Shown here piece by piece: positions 44,057 to 57,020 of a DNA stretch of 64,000 bases. The position numbers and the translations under genes are program-made. Each line of letters opens with the position of its first letter. Position 1 is the first letter of the stretch. The notes below the pieces were generated by a model. That model saw only the letters and a program-made list of their open reading frames with translations. It ran no database searches and had not been told where the DNA came from. The stretch covers positions 30,790,243 to 30,854,242 of the forward strand of contig OX419761.1 of NCBI GenBank assembly GCA_948567375.1, given 5' to 3'. The DNA comes from Lunularia cruciata. Its lineage: Eukaryota; Streptophyta; Marchantiopsida; Lunulariales; Lunulariaceae.

Positions 44057-47000
44057 AACCTCCTTCTTTTTAAGATGTAATGTCCTTGTTATGAAGTTGC
44101 TGCTCAAAAGATTGCACTAACATTGGTGCATAAGTCAAGTTAGCTATTGGCTCCCATGTTTCCTCATACAATGGATACCATTTTTAATGTATGGGATATT
44201 CCACAAGTGGATGGTAAGTACCACGGATGCATTTTTGGAGAATGCATCAGACTTAATATTCCTCCATGCCATCAATGAGTGTTGGGACAAGATCTAACTT
44301 CTTGTATGAAAGGAAAATGGTGTGGTCAAAGTGCATATTTTCATAGTAAGGAAACATGGAACATTGGATGGATCTTTATGTGTGGTGTGCGCTCGAGGTA
44401 ATAGGCCACTATGCCAATTTGATGGAGGATGGGAAAAGGTCCAATAAAACAAGTTTTGAGCTTACAAGGGCCAAATAACATGAGGTTGGTTGTGGACAAC
44501 CAGATTTGATCCCCAATGCTTAACTCCATGGGCTTGTGATGTGTATTTTCATATTATTTCTATTGATTTTGGGTAATTTTCAACCTATGCTTGGTATTTT
44601 CCACCCCTTGTTGGATTTTAGAAACAAAAGTGTTGACAATGTTAGCCTTTGTAGCCATTGGGCTGTAACACCCATTTGTGTATGTGTGTGGTATTGTGAT
44701 ATTTAGCTTGGTACTACAAGTACTTGAGAAATATTATTTATATAGAGATAAAGGATGGTTCTACATTAGTCATGATTAGCTAAAGTTAGTCATAGCTAAG
44801 ATATAATGGACCTTACTTTAGAGGAAGTGGAAAAGATAAGCACCACTATTTTAGATTCAAGTGTGTCGACTTGGTATTATTCCTAAGTGTTTGGTTTTGA
44901 GGAAAAAGTTGAGAACTCTTGGGCCCGCAAGCCTTTTTGTTTTGGATTCTTCTATAGTCCAAGGAAAGCCCATGAGAAGGAATCCTTGACTTAGTGGTTG
45001 GGTCAAGATAAGATCACATGCTAGTGGAATATGCCCATGTGAATGGATATTCCTTTCAACTTTTTGACTTTTCTTGAATTTTAGTTTAGTAACTTGAGTT
45101 ACTACGGTAATTAGTAACTTTGGTACGTAACTATTTCACAAGTATACAAACAAAGGGTGAGTAGATACTCAATATCCTTTCATTTGCAACTATCTCTCTC
45201 TCATTGAGTTCTCTAGTGAGCAATGTCTTGAGTCTTGGAGTGTTAGCCTTGGAAGAGTATGATGGAGTTGGGGTTCCTTGCCTTCTTAGTCCATGGTGCG
45301 CTACCATAATAGCCATCAGAGGTTCATCCTAAGTGAGAGACAGGCCGGCTTATAGGGCAGATCTTTACCAAGTTTGAAGGTGTGAAAGGGTGATCTCCAT
45401 ACATGAGGAAGAATGGTGTGATATGTGTAGATGTATTCATTGAATTGTTGTAAGCCACTTCCACCAATGGAAGTAAGGTGTCCCACCTTTCTTACTCCTC
45501 TAAGGTGAAGCCCCGGAGCATGTTCTCAATAGTGTGATTAGCTTGCTCTGTTTGTCCATTGGTTTGTGGATGGTATGATATAAACATGGCCAATTTGGTT
45601 TTGAAGATGCAAAAGAGTGTTCTCCAAAACAAACTAGTGAACTAAGTGCCTTAATTGATGATAAGAATGCAAGACAAGCCATAGTGAGAAAAGAATACAA
45701 CTAAGTACAATTGAGATTATTGTGGAACAGTCATGTCCTTGGTTGTAGGACACAAATGAATCATTTTGCTAAGTTGGTCTACAAAGACTACAATGGAGTC
45801 AAACCTTGACGTGGTCTTGAGCAATTCACAAACTAGATCCATGCTAACCTATTCTCAATATTTTGTAGGAGTAAGAAGGGGTTGAAGGAGTCATATGTGA
45901 GCTTGATTAGAGGCTTTATTTTGTTAATAGAGTAGGTAGCTTTGAATGCACTCCATCACATTGTTGTTCATCTTGGGCCAGTAGTAATGGTGTTGGACTG
46001 CATCTAAGGTCTTGTCCACTTCAATGTGAACTATAATGGCGGAATCATGACATTTTGCTAAGATGGTGGTTTTAGGTATAAGGCATCCGGGTTCCATAAC
46101 TTGCCATCACAAAAGGTGAGTCCTTGGGTACTACTTATGCCTTTGGATGATTGAGCTCCTACAATTTGTGGGTTAGTTTTCATAACAATAAGAATCCTTT
46201 GCTAGAATTCTAGGTTCATCTTGACCTCTACCACCAAATTGTTCACCATAAGCATTCAAGTGAATACATTTGCATGTTACTTCTTGCCTTCTATATATGT
46301 GATCATCATGTTAAATTGTTGTCTCCACTCTGCCCACTAAATCTATCAATGAGATAGATCTTTTTGTGTCTCAAGGTAGACTAGAAGTTTGGGGTCTATC
46401 TCCACTACAAATACCTTCTTGCCAAGATAGTGCTTCTAATGCTTGGTTGCGAGGACAATGGCCAACTCTTCTCGTTTGGTGGTGTGACAATTATATTCTA
46501 TTGGTAATACTTTTTGAAAGAAATATGCAATTGGAAGCCATCCATCATTCTATTCATGTTATAGGATTGCTCCTATTGCAACACTTGATGTATCTATAGC
46601 CAACTTGATTGGAATTTTAGTGTCATACCATTTCAAGATTGGTGCATGTAGTAATACATCTTTAAATTTTTGAAAAGCCAATTCTTGTGCAATTCCCCAT
46701 ATCCACTTCTTCCTCTTGCCAAGTAGTGCCGTTAGAGGTTGTGCAACCTTAGAGAAGTCCTTGACAAATCAATCATAGAACCTTGTTAAACCTAAGAATC
46801 TCTTGAGTTGAGTTTGATCTTCTAGAATACCTCATTTATGAATGAACTCTATGTTATTTTTTAACACTTGGATACCTTATGCACTTACTCTATGCTCCAA
46901 GTAGTCTACTTTAGACTTGCTAAACTTTCACTTTGAGATTTTGAGTCATACAACTAATTCTACCATAGAATCTAGAGGATTTCTTGTAGATATTGCTTGT

Positions 47001-47640
47001 GCTTTGTCATTGTCTTGTTGTAGATTAAGATGTCATTGAGTAAATGATAGTAAATTTATCTAAGTATGGATGACATATGTTATTTTATCAAACTTATGAA
47101 AGTGGTTGGTGCATTAGTGAGGCCAAATGGCATCACTAGGTTCTCAAAGTGACCATACCTTGTTTGAAAGGTAGTTTTGTGTATCTCTTCCTCCATAATC
47201 CTGATTTGGTTGTAACCAATCTGTAGATCAAGTTTAGTGAAGTGTTTTCCTCCGTTGAGTTGATTCAACATGTCATCCATGCAAGGTAATGGGTATTTAT
47301 TCTTCACTATTTGTTGATTTAGGCTCCGGTAGTCAATGCATATGTGCATTGTACCATCATTTCTCTTCACAAACAAAATAAGAACCCCAATATGGAGATA
47401 TGTTAGGTTGATAAACCCCTTTCCCTTCTACATCATATTCTCAATTTGAGCTTTACACTCCTCCAAATCATGACTTGATAGTTGATATGGAACCTTACAA
47501 GGAGATGTCTTCCCAAAAAGTATCTTGATTTTATGATCTACTCTCCTTTTTGGTGGTAATCTTGAGTGTGAATCATCAAGAAGACATCTTGAAACTCATG
47601 ACCACATCTTTCAACTTCTTAGGAAATTTTCCATCAAGTT
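44057..47640 (-). pseudogene. pol of A2
   Basis: Chromodomain remnant (44,090-44,270; YPLYEETWEP-like), integrase C-terminus (44,529-44,341; CFIGPFPILHQIG, HPMFHVSLL), integrase core split by the family-C LTR and resumed at 45,355-45,900, RNase H (46,330-46,740) and RT (47,376-47,080; [45 protein letters not shown]). Reading frames are short throughout. Confidence 0.85.
44664..45354 (+). repeat. Second solo LTR of family C, in the A2 integrase
   Basis: 691 bp, TGTAACACCCATTTGTG to CGGCTTATA, flanked by GGGC (44,660-44,663 and 45,355-45,358). Same length and orientation as the copy at 42,883. The terminal CA has become TA. Confidence 0.9.
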
Positions 47641-47649
47641 GTGCACTCT

Positions 47650-49300
47650 AGACTTCTCTTGTTAGACCCATGGAATATCTCTCTAACCTACCAATAGATG
47701 TTATCCTTATCACATAGAGAAGCAATTCTTGCCTTTGTAATCTTTTTTATCTCCAATTATCTTCCATTGGCTAGTTCTCACTACTTTCTTTCTTCAATCA
47801 ACCATGGGGTTGTAGTGCTCTATCCATAGTATGCCTAAGATTATATCATAATGAGCTAACCATATCACTTGCCACTCAATTTTTTCTTGATACTCTCTAA
47901 CCGAGAGTGCTACCTTTCTAGGTAATGATTCACTCCTTTCTATCTAACCATTAGGTAAATCTACTTCTTCATTCTCATCCTTCTCTATTTCTATCTCCAA
48001 CCTTATTACAACAAAGTAACCTTATTGCAATAGAGTAACCTTATTGCAACAGAGTGAGATAAAAACTTCTCTATTTCTCTATCAATACTCTCACCTTACT
48101 GCCATCTAGGACTCCATTTATGACAATCAGTTGTGCATTTGTCTTCCTCAACCTTTGTGCACTTGTCCTTTTCCTCCTCCCACTTTTACTCCTTTCCATT
48201 GAGCAAGTAAGGCCGCAAGGTACATTTATTGGTGATCTTTATTTTTTATGTAATTCAAATGTCTTCCTCTTCAATTTGTCTCTCCATGTTGTTCAAAGGT
48301 CACATGTACAGAGGCCAAGGTCCTCTAGGAAGACAAGCATGACAATTGATGTCTATGTGCCCAACTCGGCCGCAATTGTAACAATGTTCTTGTTTTGCTT
48401 GAGCCCCTTCTTCTTGTGAGGCTCCATTTCTCCTTTCTTTGACGTGTTCTTATTCACCTTGGAGCGGTTGTGCACCTTGGTCTTGGAACCAAATGTTGTC
48501 TAATCCATAGGAATTGGTCCACCAAAGTGTGGTGTTTCAGCCTAATAGGGTTGAGTCAAGACTACCTCTTTACCTCCTCCAAGTGCTCTTGCTTTTCTCT
48601 GAGTGTAAGCAATGGGTTCAAAAATAGTACAAGGATTTTGTACCATTATCTCTTTGAAAATTTACTCTTTTAACCCCCATTTGAAACTATCAAGAGCTTC
48701 TATTGGACTCATATTGGTTATCACAAATTGTAGATTGAGAAATGCCTCCAAGTACTCTTATATAATGTTCTTTGGCTTCAACCCTATAGTTGAGTTGGAC
48801 CCATTTGCATGGAATCCATGGATTGAAAATTCTTCAACAACCCCTCTTGCATTGCCATCCAAGTGATCTCTCTTCCTTATGCAAACATTGATTATTCCAA
48901 ATCATGGTACAATGTGAGGGCTTTATCTATCAAGTACCAACTTGCAAACATGCCTACAAAATGATCGGTGATCTCAGTTGTGAATAATTGAAAGTATTGA
49001 TTCATTCTTAAAATCTAGATTTCCACTACTCCCATAGAACACTGTCCCTTGTAAGTCTTGATGTTGCATTTCTTCTACATCCATAGTAACAATGTGGCTT
49101 CATTGTTGACCAAAATACTCTCCATGTACTTTGATAGCTAGTATTGGGTTTTAGGATCATTCCACTTCTTGCATTACCTAATTGTTCCTAAAGGCACATA
49201 CTTGACTTTGCAATGCCTCCATTGTCATCTTTATCTCTCAAAACTTGTTCAACTTTCCCTAAATTCCTTGCAGCAGATCTTACAACTATGGCTCCATGAT
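47650..49300 (-). pseudogene. Protease and gag of A2
   Basis: Aligns with A1 40,000-41,650. The protease region (47,690-48,120) and the zinc-knuckle region (about 48,330-48,400, minus strand CYNCGRVGHID-like) can be followed, but reading frames are very broken. A small direct repeat of AACCTTATTGCAA(C/T)A occurs at about 48,000-48,050. Confidence 0.72.
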
Positions 49301-49637
49301 TCAAATACATGGCAAATGTTAAATTGCTACTTCTACTTCAATAGAGGGTTAATATGATCACTTGGAAGGAGGACTATAGACAACTAGGACTACCATTGGG
49401 AGCTTAGAGTCTATTATTTTTTGATAATATTCCTCACTAAATTATTGCTATAAAATCTCTAAACATCATTTTTGGTCTAACTACATTATGGAATTCTACT
49501 TGAATGTTGAAAGAGAGAGGATTTAGTATATTCTGATCTATTGTATTATAACAAATGTAGATTGTCAAATCTCACTCTATATTGTATATCACTATAGGTA
49601 GAATCATTGGGTTTGGCAAATTCATCAATATGTCCAT

Positions 49638-50063
49638 TGTAAAAGACTGAGACCAAGGAGAGAAATAGGAGAATGGAAACTCACATTGGAACACCTAAAT
49701 GTGGGAAAACTTCAAATGCTTAGCATGAGCTTTGGCTTTGATATTTATAGATAGCATACAAGGCACTTGAGAAGCTTCTCAAGAAGCTTCCTTGAACTGC
49801 TTTCTTAGAGTGCAAGCCAAGTTAACCAAGAAGCTTCTCAAGAAACTTCCTTCTAGAAGCCGCCTACTAGGCATGCAAGCTAAGCTAGTTGGAAGCTTCT
49901 AGAAGCTTCCTTATAGAAGTTACCTGCTTGGGGTGCAAGTTAAGCTAGTCAAGAAGTTTCCCAAGAAGCTTTCTAGATGCTTCTAGAATATTTTGGGTTA
50001 ATTTGGCTTATTCTTTACTTTGTTAGCCTTTCTAACTACGTCGCTAAATTCCATATTGTTACA
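49638..50063 (-). repeat. 3' LTR of B3
   Basis: 426 bp, TGTAAAAGACTGAGACC to CATATTGTTACA. Carries GAAgcTTCtaGAAgcTTC (49,892-49,909), four heat-shock-type units. The adjoining polypurine tract on the minus strand is CTAGCAGTGGGGGAAT. Confidence 0.92.
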
Positions 50064-52940
50064 TATTCCCCCACTGCTAGTTGATGATGTCCTCATTGCC
50101 ATGGAAGCTTCAAACTCCTAGATGGCAGTATATGCATTCTAGAGGTGAGAAAGAGGTTCCCATGTGGCATCATGAAGGAGATACCCTTTCCAAAGGACCT
50201 TGTATTTGATATGTTGTTGGCATCCTTGTTGAATGTGGTGATGTGCAAAGATATGATCAACTTTGTACTCCTCATGATCATTGATAGGGATAGGACAAGG
50301 AGGAGGAGGTTGGACACAAGAGGAAAAGGAAGATGTGTTAGGAACAAAGGGTTTTAACTTGGAAATGTGAAAGACAGGGTGGATACGCATATGACAAGGT
50401 AAGGCAAGTTGATAAGCAATAGGAGAGATGATTTGTGTGACATCAAAGGGTCCTATCCAATTAGGGGCAATTTTATGAACTTGGGTATCAAGTGGGAGGA
50501 ATAGGTGACTAGAGGATATCATGACTTTATCATTGACTTCAAAGGTGAGATCCCGACAATGGTACTCATATTGTTTTTGACAATTTTGAGCAACAAGGAG
50601 ATGAGATTTGGCTTGTTGGAGAGACTGGGATATGGTGGTCAAGAAGGTTGAAGTATGAGGGACTTGAGATGGAGAAGGAGCAAGAAGAGAATCTGGAACA
50701 AGCGGATCTTGGCCAAAATTGAGAAAGAAAGGAGAAAATCTGGTGCTTGCCTCTTTGGAATTAGTGTAGGTAAATTTTGCAATTGCAAGACATTCATCCC
50801 AATTGGTATGGTGGACATTGACGAAGGCACACAAGATATCCTCCAAGGTATGATTTGCATGTTTGATTTGTCCATCAATTTGAGGATGATCGGCTGTGGA
50901 CAAAGCCAACTTGGTACCAAGTAGTTGGAAGAGTGCTTGCCAAAATTTCCCAATGAATCAAGGATCACGGTTAGAGATGAGTATACATGGCATCCCATGA
51001 TGCTTGAAGACATTGTCAAAGTAGATTTGTGCTAAGGTTGGAGCATCTATAGTATCAAAGGTTAGTGCTAGGTGGATTTGCTTACTAAGTTTATCCACAA
51101 ACACCATGATTGCTGTGTGTCCTTGCTTTGTCTTGGGCAAGGATGTGATGAGATCCAAGCTCACATGTTCTCATTGAGCGGATGGAATGGGGAGTGGTTG
51201 AAGGAGTCCACTTGGCTTCTAGTTGCTAGCCTTGTTATGTTAGTAGCTCCCACACAATATGACAAACTCTCAAACATTGTGTGTCATGTTGAGCTACCAC
51301 CATTGGCATTGGAGGGTACCCAAGGTCTTATCCACACTCATGTGACCAGCTATTGGTAAATCATGGGCTTTTTGAATGTGCATAAGTCGAAGATCACCTT
51401 TGGTTGGAATATAGATCCAATCCTCATGGAATAGAAGCCTTCCTTGTAGGAGAAGGTGTTGTACTCCTTGTTACATGTTGTAAGACAACCATGTACCATT
51501 TGGAAGAAGAGATCTTGTTGTAGAGTTGATAAAAAATTGTGTTGGACCTTGGGGTCAATTATATCCATCGTAATTGCTGCCGTGATGAGAAGAAGAGATT
51601 TCAAATTAGGTCGTCATGGTAGAGCATCAAGGATGACATAGAACTGACCTGGTTTGTACTCAAGTTTGATTGTAAAATAATTAGAGTTGTTCCTCCCATC
51701 AATGATGTAGACTCTTCATGTGTTCCAAGTGTAAGGTCTGCAACAATGGTTTGTGATTAGTTCACATGATCACTTGTTTCTCTAAGAGATAATGCCTCAA
51801 TACTTTGGTGGCATATACCATTGCAAGTTGTTCATGATCCCAAGAAGAGTAATTTCTTTCAGCCATATTTTACTTGGCAAGACACAAAGGTAATGAGATG
51901 TAGTCCATTTGGGAGTCCCTATTGCACGGCTCCAATTGCAAAGTTAGAAGCATCAAAATCAACCACACAAGGTAGCTGAAGATCATATGGTTGAAGAATG
52001 GGCCATAAAGACACCATATGTTTCAACTTCTGGAATGCCTCTTTGTGCTTGGTGGTCTATTGGAAGCTCAAGTTCTTCCTCAAGAGGTCAATCAATGGTG
52101 CAACCACATGAGCATAATAATGGATGAACCATCAGTAAAAATTGGCCAATCTATTAAATGCCTGTACTTCTATAGATCCTTTGGAGTAGGCCAATTAGTA
52201 ATGGCCTTGATTTTCTCTTCTTCCATCTTGATCCCCTCTGATGAGATCTTATGGCCCAAGAAGGTAACTTCCTTTTGCCAAAAAGCACACTTTGACTCCT
52301 TATAGTAAAATTTCCATTATTGTAGTCATCTTGTTACTTCTCACACATGATTCACGTGGTTTGCTTCTGTCTTGCTATAGATTAAGATATCATCCAAGAA
52401 CAGTGCCACATACCAATCCAATATTCCATCCAACATGCAATGCATCTGATCCATGAAGACTGTTGGAGCATAAGTGAGCCCAAAAGGTAGAACTCTCCAC
52501 CCAAAATACCCATACCTTGTGTGAAAAGCAGTCTTTTGCACATCCTCCCTATCAATGGGGATTTGCCAATAGCCGCTGCAAAGATCCAACTTGGAAAAGT
52601 ATTGTGCTCCACTCAATTGCTCAAGCAAGTCATTGATCCAAGGCAAGGGATATGCATTCTTCATTTTTTGCTTATTGAGCCCACGGTAATCAATACAAAA
52701 ATGAAGTCCTCCATCCTTCTTTGGAACAAATAATACTGGTGCTCCCCAAGTAGAGGTGGTATGTTATATGAAGTCTTTCTCCAACAACTCCGTAAGTATT
52801 ATTTGCAACTCCTCCAAATCCTTTGGTGAGAGCCATAGATTGGTCTACTCATTAGAGTACTCCTTGGTAATAACTCAATCTTGAAGGGCACACCACGATC
52901 AAAGGGTAATCCCTTTGGTAGATCATATAGAAACACATCC
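50064..52940 (-). pseudogene. pol of B3: RT, RNase H, integrase, chromodomain
   Basis: Chromodomain at about 50,270-50,140 (EEYKVDHIFAHHHI, YKVLWKGYLLHDATWEPLSH). Integrase with the longest open stretch here, 50,909-50,139 (QIDGQIKHANHTLED, so the catalytic Glu is Lys as in B1), core 51,164-50,958 (LDLITSLPKTKQGH, ILISNRDP with Asp to Asn). RNase H about 52,000-51,600. RT 52,900-52,341 ([27 protein letters not shown]). Confidence 0.9.
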
Positions 52941-52944
52941 ACAA

Positions 52945-53498
52945 ACTCCTAAACTATTTGATCAACCATTGCTTGATGAGGCTCTTGGGCCTCCATAGAT
53001 TGTCCTTGGGCAATCGGTTTGATCCACATTGCAAAAATAGACTTATCTTCCTCCAAAGCTTGCTCTATGGCTATTTCACTAACAAACTTCCCATCTAGGA
53101 ACTCATCTTTCTTCAAAGATTGCTCTATGGCTGCTTTCTTAGTAAACTTCCCATCTTTGGACTCATCCTCCTTCAAGGTTTGGTCTATGGGTACCTTCTT
53201 GACAAACTCCCCATCTTAGGACTGATTATTTTTTGGTGTCTTACTCAAAGGCACCAGACAATCCAATTAGAAATTCCTACCTTGGTGTTGTACTTGAATT
53301 TATCATCGGGTCCAATCAAATTGAACTTATGACATTCAAGCCAAGGTAGTCCTAAAATGACATCGTAATGTAGAGGTGCCACTACAAACTGCATACAATC
53401 CAAATACTCTCTCTCAATCTTGAAGGTAACATGATGTAAGGTATGAAATGCAAAACCAATCCTTTCTACCATCCGCCATCATCAATCTACTTCTAATT
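52945..53498 (-). pseudogene. C-terminal protease and 22-residue repeat linker of B3
   Basis: LHYDVILGLPWLECH (about 53,360) is the protease C-terminal half. Repeats ESKDGKFTKKAAIEQ, DEFLDGKFVSEIAIEQ and EEDKS continue at 53,220-53,035. Cut at 53,498 by element D; the active-site half lies at 63,377 onward. Confidence 0.85.
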
Positions 53499-53947
53499 TG
53501 TCACGCCATTTGTAGTGCCGCATCTAGATGCTCGGACACTGGAGTTCTAGTGATAGTAGTTAGAGTTATTTCAACAGTTTCTTAGAGACTACTTTCCGAC
53601 GGTCAGATTTTGTGTTCAGGGTACTGACTTCACAATGGAGCCCACCGTCACTTTGCACCATTTGCACCGTCAAGTGTGCCATCAGTGGGACCATTAGGGT
53701 TTTAGAGCTAGCTCAAGTCTAGGAGGTATAGTTTTGAAGTGAGTTCCAGAGAGCTCACTTCTTTGATGTTGAGCCTTTGAGTTCCTTGCTATGGTGGATA
53801 GAGGCCGGCAAGTGTCACCTGGATTCTCTATGCTTGAGTGGGTGTGGCTTGACTGTAATTAGTGTCCAGTTGTTGGTAGTTTATAGAGTGATAGATCAAG
53901 TACTGATCTAAGTTGAGTTGAGTTGAGAGTGGTAAGCAATTTGATTA
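53499..53947 (+). repeat. Left terminal repeat (A1 copy) of element D
   Basis: 449 bp from TGTCACGCCATTTG to AGCAATTTGATTA. Aligns without gaps to 62,818-63,266. By eye about 37 differences, about 34 of them transitions. It contains a hairpin AAGTGAGTT/AGCTCACTT at 53,737-53,760. Unlike the right end it is not followed by the B segment. Confidence 0.9.
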
Positions 53948-55474
53948 CATCAGAGAAGTGAAGTCACGGGGAAATCGGGTGCACAAACTTTGAGTGTTGG
54001 TGGTATCTCCAAGCTCGGTGGATTTTTGGTAGCTCAATTCAAGTTCAGTGTTTTCCTAGTGTGCAAAAGCTCGTTCAATTGATGCAGATTTGGCAATAAG
54101 GCAGACGGTGTGCGGAAGCGCTGGCCAAATTTTGAGCAAAGAAGGAGCAAATTTTGAGCACGGGTTGTGATTTTGAGCTCAGGAGGTGAAGGCATGACCA
54201 ATTTGATGCAAGTTGGGCTCAGAAAGTCAAATTGAAGGTGGAGTTGGGAAGCTATTCTCATGAATTTGTGATTTGGAAAAACTCGTGTTGTCAATTTGGC
54301 TCGAGTGGAAAGTTAGTGGGGGATTTGGCGGACAACCAACTTTAGGGTTTATGTCAGATTTTACCTTAGATTTTGGTTGGGATTTATGTCAGATTTTGGT
54401 CAGATTTGGAGGAGTTTTGCTAGTTTGGAGGACTTTTGCAGATTTGGAGAAGTTTTGCAAATTTTGGAGGAGGTTCGAAGTGGCAACAAGAAAGGCCTCA
54501 TTTGGCTGAATTTTGGCATTTCGAGGCATAGGACTATGGGCTATGAGAGGCTACGAAGGGCCAGCAAGCCAGCTTGCTGGCGTGAGCCTAGCTAGTTCAG
54601 AGTAGATCATGGTCATTGGTTGGCAAAATTTGCCTTTCTTGCTAGATTGTGTGCAATAGGGTTTGACCCCTAGATCTCTTGTTCCTAGACTGGTGCCCTA
54701 GCCAATTGGTCCACCTTCACTTGTTGTCCTAGTGACTGTGCCACTGTTATCTATACACATGTAGCTTTGGCTAGGAGAGACAGTTTGATCCCATTCTTGG
54801 TGATCTTGGTAGCTTAGGACTTAGATACAAACTTCTCTTATGTCAAATGCCAAATGGTGGCAGAGTCAGTCCCATGTTGTGTTATGAGATGAAGGGTTTT
54901 TGTTTAGATTTCTTGTGATTGGACCCCCACCATTCTCTGCTTCTTGTTTGTGCACCACATTTGTGTGAGGTGCCGTGACTTTTGACTGTTGGTGCTCTGG
55001 TGTGCTCTTGGTGGTGAAGCTGGAGTGATGACCAGTCAGACTACCTTTGTTTCTCTCCGGTGAGGCAAGAAATGATGACCTGTAGACCGTGAAAATGCGT
55101 GTTATGATGGCAGGTTATAGGTTGCCCTTTCTCCTAGTGTAGTTATCTTGGTCAGAGTTACATTAGTGTGTGGTGCTTAGTTGGTGTTGGCACGTGGTGG
55201 TGTTGGCACTTGGTGGGGCACTTGCGGTTGCGACTTGCGGTTGTAGTTGGTGGTTTTGGTTTGCTGTTGGGATTACTTTGTCATGACGGAGTTCTTTGGA
55301 GATTCTAGAAGAGTTAGCCTTGTAGTACGCAATGGGTTTACTTGGAGTAGTGCTTGGTATCAGCCTGTATCTCAGGTCCCAGTGAGGGAGGAGATTGACT
55401 CTAAGTTGGAGTTCGACATAGGAGCTGATTCGATTGAGAGTGCACTTGGTGTGTCTACACCGTTGTTGTGAGAC
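53948..55474 (+). other. Leader of element D
   Basis: Sequence after the left repeat starts CATCAGAGAAGTG. It shares ATCAGAG with the usual primer-binding site TGGTATCAGAGC but the first bases differ, so a tRNA-iMet site is only possible, not shown. The 1.5 kb before gag has no domain I recognise. One plus-strand stretch (55,247-55,471) is in the gag frame and ends one codon before the gag ATG. Confidence 0.55.
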
Positions 55475-57020
55475 ATGGACGAGATTTATGGGGCCTCCAA
55501 AGGCCCTAGGCGTTACTCTGGTATAGTGGGTACCATTGAGTTGGATGACTTCATCCAAGAGTTTGATAGTTGGTGTGACCTGTAGTAGATGCGGAACCCG
55601 ACTTTGTTCACACCCTTCATGGCATGGAAGGGGTTGTTTTAGCACTTGGAGGGTCCACCAATGGATGACTACCATGAGTTTAGGAGAGCTCATTTGGAGG
55701 AGATTGAGTTATGGAGATAGTACTGGTCTCTACACTATGTCTCCATCACTTCAGGCTCGGTGGCCAGGAGTAGATCGGCTGTACCTACGAGTTCTAGCTT
55801 GAGTAGTGTGGGTGGAGCTAGTGGAGGTGCACTAGTTGGAGATAGTGCTACTACAAGTGGAGGTACCACTGCAGGAGGTGGTGTGGTACCGGTGTTTAAC
55901 CCCATGGTGGAGTTCTTCCTATGTTTGAGGCAGAACTACTAGGGAGTGCGGACTGACAAGTTGAGGAGCTTGCAGGAGTTCCAGTGGAAGACTGGAGAGA
56001 GCCTACATGAGGCATACACTTGCATGAGGCGGCTGATCAGTTTCACTCAGGGAGTTACTGAGGCCCAGGCAGTCCAGTTTTGGTATGGGATATTGGACAA
56101 GGAGTTGCGACATAGAGTTTGTGATGCTATGTTGTTATAGGCTACTTCGCCTACTTTGGCAGTGGTCTTTGGTTTGGCTGAGCGTATTGAGCTCAACATG
56201 GTAGAGGAGAGGGTGGTGACATCTGGATTTGGTAGGGAGACCTCATCCTCGGCTGTGACTTCTTCTAGAGTGCAGCAGAGTGCACCACGTCTAGTTGGTT
56301 TTTGAGGACAGGGTGGACAGCCCCTATCCTATGGAGCGAGTGGAGGGCCTAGTGGAGTTAGACCCTTACCCTCATTTTCGGGTCAACAACAGCCAATGAG
56401 TGGTGGTGTTGCTTGTTGGACTTGTGGTGGACCTCACCATCAAAGAGAGTGTACTCAGGGCAGGGGACCTGATACCTTGGGTGCATCACAACCAACACAG
56501 AGGTAGTGTGAGCATTGCCACAGATTTTGTCACACTAGTGACCAATGTTTTGACCTACACCTGGAGTTACGGAGTGGTAGGGCTGCTATGGCTGGTAGTA
56601 GAGGAGCTCCAGTTCATGGAGGACGAGGTGGTAGAGGTGGTGGTAGAGGATCTCCACCTAGTAGGGGTGCAGTACCTGCCCTTACTTCTGACACAACTAT
56701 GGCTACTCGGATTGAGCAGTTGGAGCAGAGATTGGCTAGTATGGCTATTGCTCAGAGGAGATCAGATTTGGGTGCTGAGGCTTCCACCTCATATGCTGGT
56801 GATAAAGATGCTTTGGAATTCATGTGCGGAGCAACATAGGTGGATGCATCTGCAACAGTGACTAGGAGTGCAGTACGTGCTCCAGAGCCTAGAGGAGCAT
56901 CAGTGGAGTTGGACCCACAAAGAGGAGAGGTTGGGAGACAGGTTAGACTTCCCCAGTCTTTCATGCTATCTGAGGCATTGTAGACAATATCCATGGTTCC
57001 TAGACGTTCCAGTGCAGGTG
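55475..57020 (+). pseudogene. gag of element D
   Basis: Starts MDEIYGASKGPRRYSG at 55,475 in one frame to about 57,020. A capsid-like stretch (VRTDKLRSLQEFQWKTGESL, YTCMRRLISFTQGV, AVQFWYGILDKELRHRVCDA; 55,946-56,140) resembles retrotransposon gag. Two zinc knuckles follow: CWTCGGPHHQREC (slightly short spacing) and CEHCHRFCHTSDQC (CX2CX4HX4C), about 56,418-56,565. Then a Gly/Arg-rich region (HGGRGGRGGGRG) and a coiled-coil-like segment (TRIEQLEQRLASM). In-frame stops are mostly TAG where CAG is likely. Confidence 0.85.

Larger units (their letters stand above)
43655..49637 (-). mobile_element. Older, diverged family-A chromovirus A2
   Basis: Inner 3' LTR remnant (43,655-44,056, ending ATAGTATAACA), then chromodomain to gag on the minus strand, with the leader cut by B3 at 49,637. 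It aligns with A1 domain by domain but with far more substitutions and indels. It hosts A1 (in its LTR), a family-C solo LTR (in its integrase) and B3 (in its leader), so it is the oldest layer here. The 5' LTR is beyond the window. Confidence 0.87.

Noticed and set aside
55163..55693. 176-codon minus-strand open stretch in the D leader and gag
   Set aside because: Antisense to the leader and gag start, rich in His/Gln/Thr because of TGG and GTT repeats on the other strand; no domain.
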